The notes below the pieces were generated by a model. The model had not been told where the DNA came from. It saw nothing but the letters and a program-made list of their open reading frames with translations, and searched no databases. This document shows, in pieces, positions 1 to 9,034 of a stretch of DNA of 64,000 nucleotides (position 1 is its first letter; each line of letters opens with the position of its first letter). The DNA is taken from assembly GCF_000012945.1 (NCBI RefSeq), contig NC_007511.1, forward strand, positions 620,001 through 684,000, read 5' to 3'. A program made the position numbers and the translations under genes. The stretch is from Burkholderia lata (GTDB lineage: Bacteria; Pseudomonadota; Gammaproteobacteria; Burkholderiales; Burkholderiaceae).

Positions 1-395
1 GATTCATTCATGGAAATCCGTTTTAAATAAGCGAATGAAACTACATAACGTATTGATTATGAATGGATATATTGGGATTAAACGGGGATCGACTGCGGCT
101 CCGCAAACGATTGCGATCACCCTCGAAGGAATTCTGCTTACCATAAAAAATCCGGGAATAATTTGAATCTGCCGCATTTCCTGACCGAGTAGAGGGTATC
201 GTTGGAATGACTTGAGTCAGTAATATTGTCCGTATTAGTATGGCGCCGCACTACGAGGAATGAATCGATGCCGCCGGTATTGCCGCGGTGCATTGGCCAA
301 CAGCGCGATTCGGATTGCGCGCTAAAACCGGCGCAGTCATTGCGCACCTGCAGCATGCCGCGACGTCGAGACGCCGCATCCACCGGAGAACGACG
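1..395 (+). promoter_or_regulatory. Upstream region of the rhamnolipid operon
   Basis: This gene-free stretch is visibly AT-richer than the coding DNA around it, especially in its first 250 bases, as expected of a promoter-bearing leader. A 12-base imperfect palindrome (TGACT-TG-AGTCA) lies at 208-219. No convincing LuxR-type box of the CTG-n10-CAG class and no confident -35/-10 pair were found by eye. A good Shine-Dalgarno (ccggagaa, 383-390) precedes the rhlA ATG at 396. The window edge may cut off further upstream elements. Confidence 0.5.
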
Positions 396-1298
396 ATGCT
401 GACCGAAAAACACGTGGTCCCGCTGCCGAATGGTCTGAAGGTCTACGTCGAACGGAACGTGTTCGACCCGGCGTTCGACACGGCGATGCTCGTCAACGGT
501 GCCCTCGCGACGACCGCGTCGTTCGGGCAGACCGTCCAGTATCTCGGCGAGCGGATCAACACGATCTGCTTCGACCTGCCGTATGCGGGGCAGTCGCGCC
601 AGCACAACCCGGGCTGCTTCATCCTGACGAAAGACGACGAAGCCGCGATCCTGCAGCACCTGGTCGAGCGCTTCGCGCCGGCGTACCTCGTGTCGGTGTC
701 GTGGGGCGGCGTCGCGTCGCTGTTCGCGCTCGCACGCGGCTGCCCGAGCGTGCGGCGCGCGGCGATCTGTTCGTTCTCGCCGTTCCTGAACGACGCGATG
801 GTCGACTACGTGACGCGCGCCCGCGACCACATCGCGGCCGGCGAGAACCTGAAGGCCGCGCAACTGCTGAACGACACCGTCGGCCGCTACCTGCCGCGCA
901 TCATGAAGCTGTACAACTACCGCTATCTCACGCGCCTGCCGCGCGACGAGCAGGACCAGGTCGCGTTCCACGTCGACCAGATCCTGTCGCTGCAGCCCGA
1001 GCGCTACTTCAGCGAGTTCTCGAACATCGGCTGCGAGCTGCTGTTCCTGAACGGCGAGCGCGACGAATACACGACGCCCGCCGACGTGCGCCAGCTCGGC
1101 GCGCACGTGCCGCGCGCACGGTTCGCGACGGTGCCGGACGCCGGCCACTTCCTCGACATCGAAGGCCGCGCGCAGCGCGAATACACGCGCTCGGCGTTGC
1201 TCGATTTTTTCTGCGGCGGGTCGTCGCTCGCCGCCGGCATCGCGCTTGCCGCCGCGCAGGCGTGCGCGCCCGCACCGATGCACGCGCTGTCGTCGTGA
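396..1298 (+). CDS. rhlA: RhlA, 3-(3-hydroxyalkanoyloxy)alkanoate synthase
   Basis: RhlA makes the 3-(3-hydroxyalkanoyloxy)alkanoic acid (HAA) lipid part of rhamnolipids from beta-hydroxyacyl thioesters at the inner side of the membrane. The 300-residue product is an alpha/beta hydrolase fold protein. The nucleophile elbow VSWGG places the serine at residue 102, where Pseudomonas RhlA has its catalytic Ser. An LPYAGQSRQHNP block and a late DAGHFLD histidine motif also match the family. The start at 396 is chosen because it has a good ribosome site 6-13 bases upstream and gives the family's usual N-terminus; a longer in-frame ORF begins at 288 but adds unrelated residues. It is the first gene of a seven-gene operon that includes rhlB and rhlC, which makes the assignment firm. 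Confidence 0.95.
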   Translation: MLTEKHVVPLPNGLKVYVERNVFDPAFDTAMLVNGALATTASFGQTVQYLGERINTICFDLPYAGQSRQHNPGCFILTKDDEAAILQHLVERFAPAYLVSVSWGGVASLFALARGCPSVRRAAICSFSPFLNDAMVDYVTRARDHIAAGENLKAAQLLNDTVGRYLPRIMKLYNYRYLTRLPRDEQDQVAFHVDQILSLQPERYFSEFSNIGCELLFLNGERDEYTTPADVRQLGAHVPRARFATVPDAGHFLDIEGRAQREYTRSALLDFFCGGSSLAAGIALAAAQACAPAPMHALSS

Positions 1299-1365
1299 CG
1301 CCGCACGCCGTGCGTGCGGACCGCGCGGCGCTCCCGAATTCCCATCCCAACGAGGCAGGCCAGCC

Positions 1366-1935
1366 GTGAATATCGTTCAGACCATCGCCATCGTCGTACC
1401 GTGGGCCGCGTGGCTCGCCTACTGGATCGCCACGTCGCAAGGCGTGAAGACGACCGTGCGCAAGGAAGCGTCGCGCTCGCGCACGTTGCAGTCGGTTCCG
1501 CTGATCGTCGGCGGCGCGCTGATCATCCTGCCCGATCCGTCGTGGCAGGCGCTCGTGCCGGACTGGCAGCGCTTCGGCCTGCAGGCGCAGTGCGGGCTCG
1601 CGGTGCTGGTGGCCGGCCTGTTGTTCTCGGTGTGGGCGCGGTTGCACCTCGGCACGAACTGGAGCGTATCGGTCACGCTGAAGGAAGACCATGAGCTCGT
1701 CCGCACGGGGCCGTATGGGCTCGTGCGTCACCCGATCTATACGGGCTGCCTGATCGCGCTGGTCGGCGCCGCACTGATCGGCGGCGAATGGCGTGGCGCG
1801 ATCGGCGTGCTGCTCGTGTTCGCGTCGCTCGCGTACAAGGTGCGCGTCGAGGAAAGCTGGCTGACCGGGTATTTCGGGCCGGCATACACGCAGTACCGCC
1901 GCGAAGTCGCGGCGCTGATTCCCGGCTTCTACTGA
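1366..1935 (+). CDS. Isoprenylcysteine carboxyl methyltransferase-like membrane protein
   Basis: A 189-residue integral membrane protein with about four or five hydrophobic segments. The C-terminal half carries the signature of the ICMT/PEMT superfamily of membrane SAM-dependent methyltransferases: TGPYGLVRHPIYTG near residues 115-128 (SAM-binding Arg-His-Pro), followed by a VRVEESWL acidic motif and a YRREV block. Start is the GTG at 1366; the alternative upstream ATG in the same frame would overlap the end of rhlA and add a non-hydrophobic arginine-rich leader. It sits 67 bases after rhlA and 17 before rhlB on the same strand, so it is almost certainly co-expressed with rhamnolipid synthesis. 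ICMT enzymes methylate carboxyl groups, so methyl esterification of the HAA or rhamnolipid carboxylate is a reasonable inference, not shown by the sequence. Confidence 0.85.
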   Translation: MNIVQTIAIVVPWAAWLAYWIATSQGVKTTVRKEASRSRTLQSVPLIVGGALIILPDPSWQALVPDWQRFGLQAQCGLAVLVAGLLFSVWARLHLGTNWSVSVTLKEDHELVRTGPYGLVRHPIYTGCLIALVGAALIGGEWRGAIGVLLVFASLAYKVRVEESWLTGYFGPAYTQYRREVAALIPGFY

Positions 1936-1952
1936 ACCCCGCGAGGCGCGCG

Positions 1953-3236
1953 ATGGCGAAGATGATCGTGACCGCGATCGGTTCGGCGGGCGACGTGCAT
2001 CCGCTGCTCGGCGTCGCGCGCACGCTCGCGGCGCGCGGTCACGACGTCGTGTTCTGCACGCATGCGCCGTTCGAGGCGACCGTGCGGCGTTGCGGGTTCG
2101 CGTTCGTGCCGATCGGTACGGCAGCCGAATACGAGGCCGCGATGGCGAACCCCGCGTTGTGGGATTCGCGCACATCGTTTCGCACGCTGTGGCAGGTGAT
2201 CGCACCGACGCTGCGCCCGCATTACGACGCGCTGCGTGCGCTGACCGACGGCGACACGGTGCTCGTCGGCACGCTGTGGGCGTTCTCCGCGCGCTTCATG
2301 CAGGAACTGCACGGTACGCCGTACGTGTCGGTGCAGGTATCGCCGTCGACGTTGCTGTCCGCGCATGCGCCGCCGACGCACCCGCGCCTGACGATTCCCG
2401 CGCGTTGGCCGCTGCCCGTGAAGGCGGCGCTGATGACGCTGATCGAGCGCCAGGTGCTCGATCGCGCGTGCGGCCCCGCGCTCAACGCGGTGCGCCGCGA
2501 TCTCGGGCTCGCGCCCGCGCGGCGCGTGCTGGGCCGCTGGCTGCATTCGACCGACGGCGTGCTGTGCCTGTTTCCCGGCTGGTTCGCGCCGCCGCAGCCG
2601 GACTGGCCGTCGAATCACCTGCAAAGCGGTTTCCCGCTGTTCAACGATATTGCGACCCCTGAAGACGATGTGGCACTCGATGCGTATCTCGCGGCCGGTG
2701 AACCCCCGGTCGTGTTCACGGCCGGTTCGACACGCGTCGATCACGCGGCCTACGCGCGCGCGGTGGCGGACGCGCTGCACGCGACCGGCGCGCGCGGGAT
2801 CCTGCTGACGCCGCACGATGCGGCGCCGGACAGTGTCCGTTTGATCGTGCGCCGCTTCGTGCCGATGCGCACGCTGCTGCCGCGTTGCCGCGCGCTCGTG
2901 CATCACGGCGGAGTCGGCACCGCGGCGCTCGCGTTCGAAGCCGGGATCGCACAGGTCGTCACGCCGTTCGCACACGACCAGTTCGACAACGCGCAACGGG
3001 TCGCCGTGAGCGGCTGCGGCGTGCGGGTCGACGGCCCGATCGACGGTGCGCGTCTCGGCGCGGCGCTCGCGCGCGTGCTCGGCGATCCTGCGTTTGCCGC
3101 GCATGCGGCGCGCACGCGTGCACGGCTGGCGGCCGACCGGGACGGCTGTGACGCTGCGGCCGATTTCATCGAACGATTCGTGCCGGCGCGCAGTCAGACC
3201 GCCGCGCGGGCCGAAGCTGCGGTGGCCGGCGCATGA
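1953..3236 (+). CDS. rhlB: RhlB, rhamnosyltransferase chain B
   Basis: RhlB joins dTDP-L-rhamnose to HAA to give mono-rhamnolipid. The 427-residue protein is a GT1/GT-B fold glycosyltransferase: an N-terminal acceptor domain opening with a Gly-rich loop (GSAGDVHP, residues 10-17) and a C-terminal nucleotide-sugar domain with HHGGVGTAALAFEAG followed by PFAHDQFDNA, the UGT-type donor signature. The ATG at 1953 is preceded by a purine-rich stretch and starts at the conserved beta strand (AKMIVTAIGSAGD); an in-frame ORF extends upstream into the methyltransferase gene but is out of context. It overlaps the next gene by four bases (ATGA), indicating translational coupling with the exporter. Confidence 0.93.
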   Translation: MAKMIVTAIGSAGDVHPLLGVARTLAARGHDVVFCTHAPFEATVRRCGFAFVPIGTAAEYEAAMANPALWDSRTSFRTLWQVIAPTLRPHYDALRALTDGDTVLVGTLWAFSARFMQELHGTPYVSVQVSPSTLLSAHAPPTHPRLTIPARWPLPVKAALMTLIERQVLDRACGPALNAVRRDLGLAPARRVLGRWLHSTDGVLCLFPGWFAPPQPDWPSNHLQSGFPLFNDIATPEDDVALDAYLAAGEPPVVFTAGSTRVDHAAYARAVADALHATGARGILLTPHDAAPDSVRLIVRRFVPMRTLLPRCRALVHHGGVGTAALAFEAGIAQVVTPFAHDQFDNAQRVAVSGCGVRVDGPIDGARLGAALARVLGDPAFAAHAARTRARLAADRDGCDAAADFIERFVPARSQTAARAEAAVAGA

Positions 3237-4828
3237 GCACCGCTTCGCCGCTTCACGACGGGCCCGTCGCGCCGTCCGCGTTCGACGTGCCGGCCCCCGC
3301 GCCGGCCGCGCAACCGGTGCGCGGCATCCGGCTCGCGCTGCTGACGTTCGCGCTGTCGCTCGCGACCTTCATTGAGGTGCTCGACTCGACCGTGACGAAC
3401 GTCGCGGTGCCGGCGATCTCCGGCAGTCTCGGCGTATCGAACAGCCAGGGCACGTGGGTGATCAGCTCGTATTCGGTCGCGGCCGCGATCGCGGTGCCGC
3501 TGACGGGCTGGCTCGCGCGCCGCGTCGGCGAGTTGCGGCTGTTCGTTGGCGCGGTGTTGCTGTTCACGCTGACGTCGCTGCTGTGCGGGCTCGCGCGCGA
3601 CCTGCATGTGCTCGTGATCTGCCGTGCGCTGCAGGGGCTGTTTTCTGGGCCGATGGTGCCGCTGTCGCAGACGATCCTGCTGCGCACGTTCCCGCCGGAC
3701 AAGCGCACGATCGCGCTCGCGCTGTGGGCGATGACGGTGCTGCTCGCACCGATCTTCGGGCCGGTGGTCGGCGGCTGGATCGTCGACAACTTCTCGTGGC
3801 CGTGGATCTTCCTGATCAATTTGCCGATCGGGCTGTTCTCGTTCGCGGTCTGCACCGCGATGCTGCGCCCCGACGCGCAGCGCGGCGAGGCCGGCCCGAT
3901 CGACGTGCCGGGCATCGTGCTGCTCGTGATCGGCGTCGGCTCGCTGCAGGCGATGCTCGATCTCGGCCACGATCGCGGCTGGTTCGGCTCGCCGCTGATC
4001 GTCACGCTCGCGGTGGTCGCAGGGTTATCGATCGTGTCGCTGCTGATCTGGGAAGCGGGCGAGGCGCATCCCGTCGTCGATCTCAGCCTGTTCCGCGATC
4101 GCACGTTCTCGTTCTGCGTGCTGATCATCTCGCTCGGGATGATGAGCTTCTCGGTGGTCGGCGTCGTGTTCCCGCTGTGGATGCAGGCCGTGATGGGCTA
4201 CAACGCGTTCCACGCGGGGCTCGCGACCGCATCGCTCGGCGTGCTCGCGCTGGTGTTCTCGATCCTCGTCGGTCTCCATGCGCATCGCTTCGACGCGCGC
4301 GTGCTCGCGACCTTCGGCTTCCTCGTGTTCGCGGCCGTGCTCGCGTGGGATGCGCATTTCACGCTGAAGATGACGTTCGCGCAGATCGCCGCGCCGGGGC
4401 TGATCCAGGGGATCGGGCTGCCGTGCTTCTTCATTCCGCTGACCGCCGCGACGCTGTCGCGCATTCCGGACGACCGGCTCGCGGCCGCGTCGAGCCTGTC
4501 GAACTTCCTGCGCACGCTGTCCGCCGCGTTCGGCACCGCGATGAGCGTGACGTTGTGGGACAACCGCGCGACCTATCACTACGACGTCGTGTCGCAATCC
4601 GTCACGCATGCATCGGCGAACACGCAGCGCTTCGTGCACACGCTGAACGCGATGGGCGTCGACGGTGTGCGCGAGCTGACGACGCTGCACCAGGTCGTGA
4701 TGCAGCAGGCCTACATGATGGCGACCAACGACATGTTCTGGATGGCGAGCATGACGTGTCTCGCACTCGCGGCATTGATGTGGCTGACGCGGCCGAAACG
4801 CGGCGCGGCGGCGTCGTTCGGGCATTGA
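3233..4828 (+). CDS. DHA2-family MFS exporter (EmrB/QacA type)
   Basis: A 531-residue, about 14-helix major facilitator of the drug:H+ antiporter-2 family. Motif C-like IEVLDSTVTNVAVPAISG occurs in the first helices, then GTWVISSYSVA and the LARRVGE loop. It overlaps rhlB by four bases and is followed 10 bases later by rhlC. With the NodT-type channel and EmrA-type adaptor downstream it forms a complete tripartite pump, so rhamnolipid export is the likely role. Burkholderia rhl operons are known to carry such exporter genes. The substrate itself is inferred from context only. Confidence 0.9.
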   Translation: MSTASPLHDGPVAPSAFDVPAPAPAAQPVRGIRLALLTFALSLATFIEVLDSTVTNVAVPAISGSLGVSNSQGTWVISSYSVAAAIAVPLTGWLARRVGELRLFVGAVLLFTLTSLLCGLARDLHVLVICRALQGLFSGPMVPLSQTILLRTFPPDKRTIALALWAMTVLLAPIFGPVVGGWIVDNFSWPWIFLINLPIGLFSFAVCTAMLRPDAQRGEAGPIDVPGIVLLVIGVGSLQAMLDLGHDRGWFGSPLIVTLAVVAGLSIVSLLIWEAGEAHPVVDLSLFRDRTFSFCVLIISLGMMSFSVVGVVFPLWMQAVMGYNAFHAGLATASLGVLALVFSILVGLHAHRFDARVLATFGFLVFAAVLAWDAHFTLKMTFAQIAAPGLIQGIGLPCFFIPLTAATLSRIPDDRLAAASSLSNFLRTLSAAFGTAMSVTLWDNRATYHYDVVSQSVTHASANTQRFVHTLNAMGVDGVRELTTLHQVVMQQAYMMATNDMFWMASMTCLALAALMWLTRPKRGAAASFGH

Positions 4829-4838
4829 GGAGAGGAAC

Positions 4839-5777
4839 ATGACGACACTCGGCGCACTCGTGATCCTGTATCACCCGAGCGATGCGCAGCTCGACGCGCT
4901 CAGCGCATGGCGGCACGCGTGCGACGCGCTGCTCGTCGTCGACAACACGCCGCAGCCCGATGCACGGGCCCGCGAGCTGTGCGCGCGCGAAGGCATCGCG
5001 CTGCTGCATCACGGCAATCGCGGCGGAATCGCGGGCGCGTACAACGCGGGGCTCGCGGCGCTGTTTCGCGACCGCATCGATGCCGTCGCGCTGTTCGACC
5101 AGGATTCGTCGGTGCCGGCCGCGTATTTCCCCGCGATGCGCGATGTCTGCGCGGGGCTTGGCAGGCGTGCGTTCCTGGCCGGCCCGCGCATCTTCGACGA
5201 AAACGCGCGCAGCTTCCTGCCCGAACTGTCGACCAACGGGATCGGGCTGCGCCGCCTGCGCATCGAGCCGGGTGCGCCGCTGCAGCGCTGCGCGTTCCTG
5301 ATTTCGTCGGGCTGCGTCGTGTCGCGCGACGCGTTCGACGTGCTCGGTCGTTTCGACGAGACGTTGTTCATCGATCACGTCGATACCGAATACAGTTTCC
5401 GCGCGCTGTCGCGCAACGTGCCGCTCTATGTCGTGCCGTCGCTGGTGCTGCCGCACCGGATCGGCGCGAAGCAGCGTCACGCGATCGGCCCTTTTGAAAT
5501 GACGTCGATGAATCACTCGTGGCAACGGCGCTACTACAGCGCACGCAATGCGGTGCAGCTCGGGATGCAGTACGGGTTGCGCTTTCCGGTGGCAATCGTG
5601 CCGAACCTGCTGACGGTGTGGCAGGTCGTGCAGATCGCGCTCGTCGAACGCGACAAGCGCGCGAAGCTCGCCGGCATCCTGTTCGGCGTCGCGGACGGCC
5701 TGTTCGGCCGGCTCGGCCCGCTCGAACGTACGCGGCCGCGTCTGGCCGCGCGTGCGCAGCGCGTTCAGCAGGGATGA
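4839..5777 (+). CDS. rhlC: RhlC, rhamnosyltransferase 2
   Basis: RhlC adds the second rhamnose from dTDP-L-rhamnose to give di-rhamnolipid. The 312-residue product is a GT2 family (GT-A fold) enzyme: GALVILYHPS strand at the N-terminus, VVDNT donor loop, NRGGIAGAYNAGL, and the metal-site region ALFDQDSSVP, followed by the ETLFIDHVDTEYSFRA block typical of bacterial rhamnosyltransferases. A strong ribosome site (gaggagaggaac) directly precedes the ATG. Located inside the rhl operon between the exporter and the outer membrane channel, as usual in Burkholderia where rhlC is not separate from rhlAB. Confidence 0.93.
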   Translation: MTTLGALVILYHPSDAQLDALSAWRHACDALLVVDNTPQPDARARELCAREGIALLHHGNRGGIAGAYNAGLAALFRDRIDAVALFDQDSSVPAAYFPAMRDVCAGLGRRAFLAGPRIFDENARSFLPELSTNGIGLRRLRIEPGAPLQRCAFLISSGCVVSRDAFDVLGRFDETLFIDHVDTEYSFRALSRNVPLYVVPSLVLPHRIGAKQRHAIGPFEMTSMNHSWQRRYYSARNAVQLGMQYGLRFPVAIVPNLLTVWQVVQIALVERDKRAKLAGILFGVADGLFGRLGPLERTRPRLAARAQRVQQG

Positions 5778-7675
5778 GGGGCGCGATGCGGCGTGAAGAA
5801 AAAGCGGCGAGTCTGCCGCGTGGCTTGACGGGCGGCTCGATGATGATCGCCGCCGCAGCCGTGTCGCTGGCGTTGGGCGGATGCGTGCCGTCGGGCTTCC
5901 TGCCGTCGCTGTCGCTGCGTGCACCGGCCGACGATGCGCTCGCGCATACGGCCGGCCCCGGTGTGAACGGCGCCTGGCCCGCGCCCGACTGGGTCAAGCA
6001 GTTGAAGGATCCGCAACTCGACGCACTGGTTGCCGAGGCTTCGCAAAACAACCCCGACCTGCAGGTCGCGCAGGCGCGGCTGCGGATCGCGCAGGCGCAG
6101 CTTCAGCAGTTCGATTCGTTGACGGGGCTGACGGGTACGGCCGGCGCGACGGTCAGCCGCGCGCGGATGCCGAAGCCGGGCAACGACGTCGCCGACGTGT
6201 CGGTCAGCGGCTATCGCGTACCTGTCGAGATCTTTGGCGATCCGAACACCTCGCCGTCGTCGGTGTTCGTCGGGCTGACTTACCAGCTCGACCTGTGGGG
6301 GAAGAACCGCGCCGCGACGAAGAGCCTGATGTCGCTGCGCGAAGCGGCGCGGGTCGAGGCCGAGCAGGTGCGGCTCACGCTGGCGGTGGCGATCGTCACC
6401 GTGTACTGCCAGCTCGACCAGGCGTATGCGACGCAGGAACTGCTGCAGCAGAAACTGAAGGTGAGCCAGCGCGTGACGACCGTGCTGCGCGAGCGCACCG
6501 CGCGCGGGCTCGACAACGCGTACGACGCCAGCGACGCATCGATCAAGCGCAGCAAGCTGCTCGCGCAGATCGCGCTCAACGACGAACAGATCAAGCTCGC
6601 GCAATTGCAGCTCGGCGTGCTGTCGGGCCGCGGCCCCGAGCGCGGGCTCGCGCTGCAGCGGCCGCGCGTCGGCGCGTTCGCGGGCGGCGCGCTGCCCGCG
6701 CGGCTGCCGGCCGATCTCCTGGGCCGCCGGCCGGACATCGTCGCCGCGCGTTTGCGCGTCGAGGCCGCGTTCGCGAATGCCGATTCGACGCGCGCACAGT
6801 TCTATCCGGACGTGAACCTCGTCGCGCTCGGCGGCGTGTTCGCGCTGACGCCCGCGTCGCTGTTCTCGCGCGATGCGCTCGCCGGCTCTGTCGGCCCGGC
6901 GATCTCGCTGCCGATCTTCGATCGCGGCCGGCTGAAGGCGAAGCTCGGTGCGGATGTCGCGCAGGCCGACGTCGCGATCGGGATGTACAACAAGACCGTC
7001 GACGACGCGCTCGGGCAGGTCGCGCAGTTCGTCACGTCGCTGCAGACGTCGCAGACGCTCGTCGCGCAGCAGCAGGACGCGGTTGCGGCCGCGCAGAAGA
7101 TCGTGGAGATCGCGACCGACCGTCACCGGCGCGGCGTGCTGATGCAGAAGGATGTGGACGTCGCGGATCTCACGCTGATCGACGAACGCGCGCAGATGAT
7201 CGCGTTGCTCGGCCGGCAGCGGACGCTGCGTGTCGGGCTGATCGGCGCGCTGGGCGGCGGGTTCGATGCGGGCGCAACGGTTGCGCAGGCGCCGGCCGCG
7301 CATCGGGCGCGTAGCGGGGCGGCGAAGCGGGGTGCTTCGGCTGCTTCGCCCGCAGTGGTTGCTGCGACCATGCCGACTGCCGCCGTGGCCGCCAGCCGAC
7401 CGGTGGCGGTGGCGTCGGCCGACGTGCATGCGGCGAGCGCGGCCGTGCCGCCGATCGTCGCTGCATCGAATGCGGGGTCCGCATCCGCATCCGCATCCGC
7501 ATCCGCGACCGCACGACGCGACGACGCGGCTCGCGCGCCGGCCGTCGGCACGACGCCTCGCGGCACCTCCATTCTTGCGCACACGGCCGCGGCGATTCCG
7601 GCGCCGAGCCCGTCGGTCATGCCGCCGATCCCCTTGTTCCAGCACGATCGTCTGATCGTTACGCAAAGCGACTGA
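5774..7675 (+). CDS. NodT-family outer membrane efflux lipoprotein with Ala/Ser-rich tail
   Basis: A TolC-like channel for the tripartite exporter encoded by its neighbours. A lipoprotein signal with lipobox LALGGC (Cys37) is followed by the two outer membrane efflux domains: QNNPDLQVAQARLRIAQAQLQ, LTYQLDLWGKNRA, LPADLLGRRPDIVAARLRVEAAFAN and SLPIFDRGRLKAKLG are NodT signatures. The core ends near residue 495, the usual family length. About 139 more residues follow, dominated by Ala, Ser, Pro and Val, including a run encoded by a hexanucleotide repeat. The start at 5774 overlaps the rhlC stop (ATGA); a second ATG at 5786 is also possible. The long tail is unusual for the family and its role is unknown. 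Confidence 0.88.
   Translation: MRGAMRREEKAASLPRGLTGGSMMIAAAAVSLALGGCVPSGFLPSLSLRAPADDALAHTAGPGVNGAWPAPDWVKQLKDPQLDALVAEASQNNPDLQVAQARLRIAQAQLQQFDSLTGLTGTAGATVSRARMPKPGNDVADVSVSGYRVPVEIFGDPNTSPSSVFVGLTYQLDLWGKNRAATKSLMSLREAARVEAEQVRLTLAVAIVTVYCQLDQAYATQELLQQKLKVSQRVTTVLRERTARGLDNAYDASDASIKRSKLLAQIALNDEQIKLAQLQLGVLSGRGPERGLALQRPRVGAFAGGALPARLPADLLGRRPDIVAARLRVEAAFANADSTRAQFYPDVNLVALGGVFALTPASLFSRDALAGSVGPAISLPIFDRGRLKAKLGADVAQADVAIGMYNKTVDDALGQVAQFVTSLQTSQTLVAQQQDAVAAAQKIVEIATDRHRRGVLMQKDVDVADLTLIDERAQMIALLGRQRTLRVGLIGALGGGFDAGATVAQAPAAHRARSGAAKRGASAASPAVVAATMPTAAVAASRPVAVASADVHAASAAVPPIVAASNAGSASASASASATARRDDAARAPAVGTTPRGTSILAHTAAAIPAPSPSVMPPIPLFQHDRLIVTQSD
7481..7504 (+). repeat. Hexanucleotide tandem repeat (GCATCC x4) in the NodT tail
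   Basis: Four perfect tandem copies of GCATCC, flanked by near-copies (gggtcc before, gcgacc after), encode an alternating Ser-Ala run in the C-terminal tail of the outer membrane channel. As the unit is six bases, slippage would change the tail length in steps of two residues without breaking the frame. Confidence 0.85.
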
Positions 7676-8865
7676 TGCACCACGACAACCTCCATACCGC
7701 CGCGCCGCCGGCCGCACTGAACGACCCGGCACTCGACGCGCGCCGCACGACGCGCCGCAAGCGCTTCATCGTGTTCTTCGCGGTCGTGCTGGTGGCCGCG
7801 CTTGCATGGATCGCGTACTGGCTGCTGAGCGACCGCTATTACGAAGACACCGACGACGCGTACGTCGCTGGCAGCATCGTCCAGGTTGCCGCGCAGATCC
7901 CCGGATCGGTGACCGACGTCGTGGTCGCCGATACGCAGGCCGTGCGCGCCGGCCAGACGCTCGTGAAGCTCGACGACACCGAGGCGTCCGTCGCGTTCGC
8001 GCAGGCGAAGGCGCAGCTCGCGCAGGCGGTGCGGCAGGTCGCGAACGCGAAGATCTCGAACACGATGTACGTCGAGGCCGTGAATGCGCGGCGCGCCGAC
8101 CTGTCGCTCGCGCAGCGCGCATTTGCCGCGCGCTCGGGCGCGTCGGTCGAGATCGTCGCGCCCGAGGAGCTCGCGCGTGCGCGCGCGGCGGTCGCCGGTG
8201 CGCAGGCGAATCTCGCGGCCGCGCAGGCGCAGCTCGATGCGGCACGCGCGCTCGGCACCAAACTGCCCGTCGACGAAAACCCGGCCGTCGTGCAGGCGGC
8301 CGCGCAGTTCAAGCTCGCGTACCGGAACCTGAAACGCACGACGATCGTCGCGCCCGTCGACGGCACGATCGGGCAGCGTTCGGTGCAGGTCGGCCAGCAG
8401 GTCGGGCCCGGCGTGCCGCTGATGTCGATCGTGCAGCTCAACCAGCTGTGGATCGAGGCGAATTTCAAGGAAGGGCAGATTCGCCACATGCGCGTCGGGC
8501 AGCCGGTCGAGGTCGTGTCGGATCTGTACGGCTCGCGTGTGACCTATCGCGGCCGCGTGCAGGGTTTCTCGGCTGGCACGGGCAGCGCGTTCTCGATGCT
8601 GCCGTCGCAGAACGCGGCCGGCAACTGGATCAAGGTCGTGCAGCGCGTGCCGGTCGTGATCGCGCTCGATGCGCGCGATCTCGCCGCGCATCCGCTGCGC
8701 GTCGGGCTGTCGATGCGCGCGACGGTCGACACGCACGACCGCAATGGCCACGCGCTCGACAGCGAGCCGCCGACACCGGCCGTCAGCACGCGCGTGCACG
8801 ACGGCGTCGCGAGCGACGCGGAAAGCGCCGCCGCCGCGATCATCCGCGAGAACGCCGGCGGTTGA
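7675..8865 (+). CDS. EmrA/HlyD-type membrane fusion protein
   Basis: Periplasmic adaptor linking the DHA2 transporter to the NodT channel. The 396-residue protein has a cytoplasmic basic stretch (RRTTRRKR), one transmembrane helix near residues 30-50, the DDAYVAGSIVQVAAQIPG biotinyl/lipoyl-like strand typical of EmrA, a long Ala/Gln-rich coiled-coil hairpin, and the APVDGTIGQRSVQVGQQV beta-barrel block. Its ATG overlaps the last base of the preceding stop (TGATG), so it is translationally coupled. It is the last gene of the rhl operon. It ends with a short low-complexity extension after the conserved domain. Confidence 0.92.
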   Translation: MHHDNLHTAAPPAALNDPALDARRTTRRKRFIVFFAVVLVAALAWIAYWLLSDRYYEDTDDAYVAGSIVQVAAQIPGSVTDVVVADTQAVRAGQTLVKLDDTEASVAFAQAKAQLAQAVRQVANAKISNTMYVEAVNARRADLSLAQRAFAARSGASVEIVAPEELARARAAVAGAQANLAAAQAQLDAARALGTKLPVDENPAVVQAAAQFKLAYRNLKRTTIVAPVDGTIGQRSVQVGQQVGPGVPLMSIVQLNQLWIEANFKEGQIRHMRVGQPVEVVSDLYGSRVTYRGRVQGFSAGTGSAFSMLPSQNAAGNWIKVVQRVPVVIALDARDLAAHPLRVGLSMRATVDTHDRNGHALDSEPPTPAVSTRVHDGVASDAESAAAAIIRENAGG

Positions 8866-9034
8866 GCGTTTGCCGGCGCGCACCGCGTCGGCCACCCGCT
8901 CAGGCAACGTCCGAAAGATTCGAAAAACGCATGATCGGCGTCTGAAAATATCGTGTCCGATACCGGCGCAACGTCGCATTGCACCGGGCTATGCTGTCGC
9001 GCAATCTGGACAGCAACGCGAATCGGAGGCACGA

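Noticed and set aside
288..395. A longer rhlA reading frame starting at 288.
   Set aside because: The extra residues have no match to RhlA and no ribosome site; the ATG at 396 has both.
5765..7732. A 655-codon minus-strand open frame opposite the NodT gene.
   Set aside because: Arginine- and histidine-rich shadow without a ribosome site or recognisable domain.
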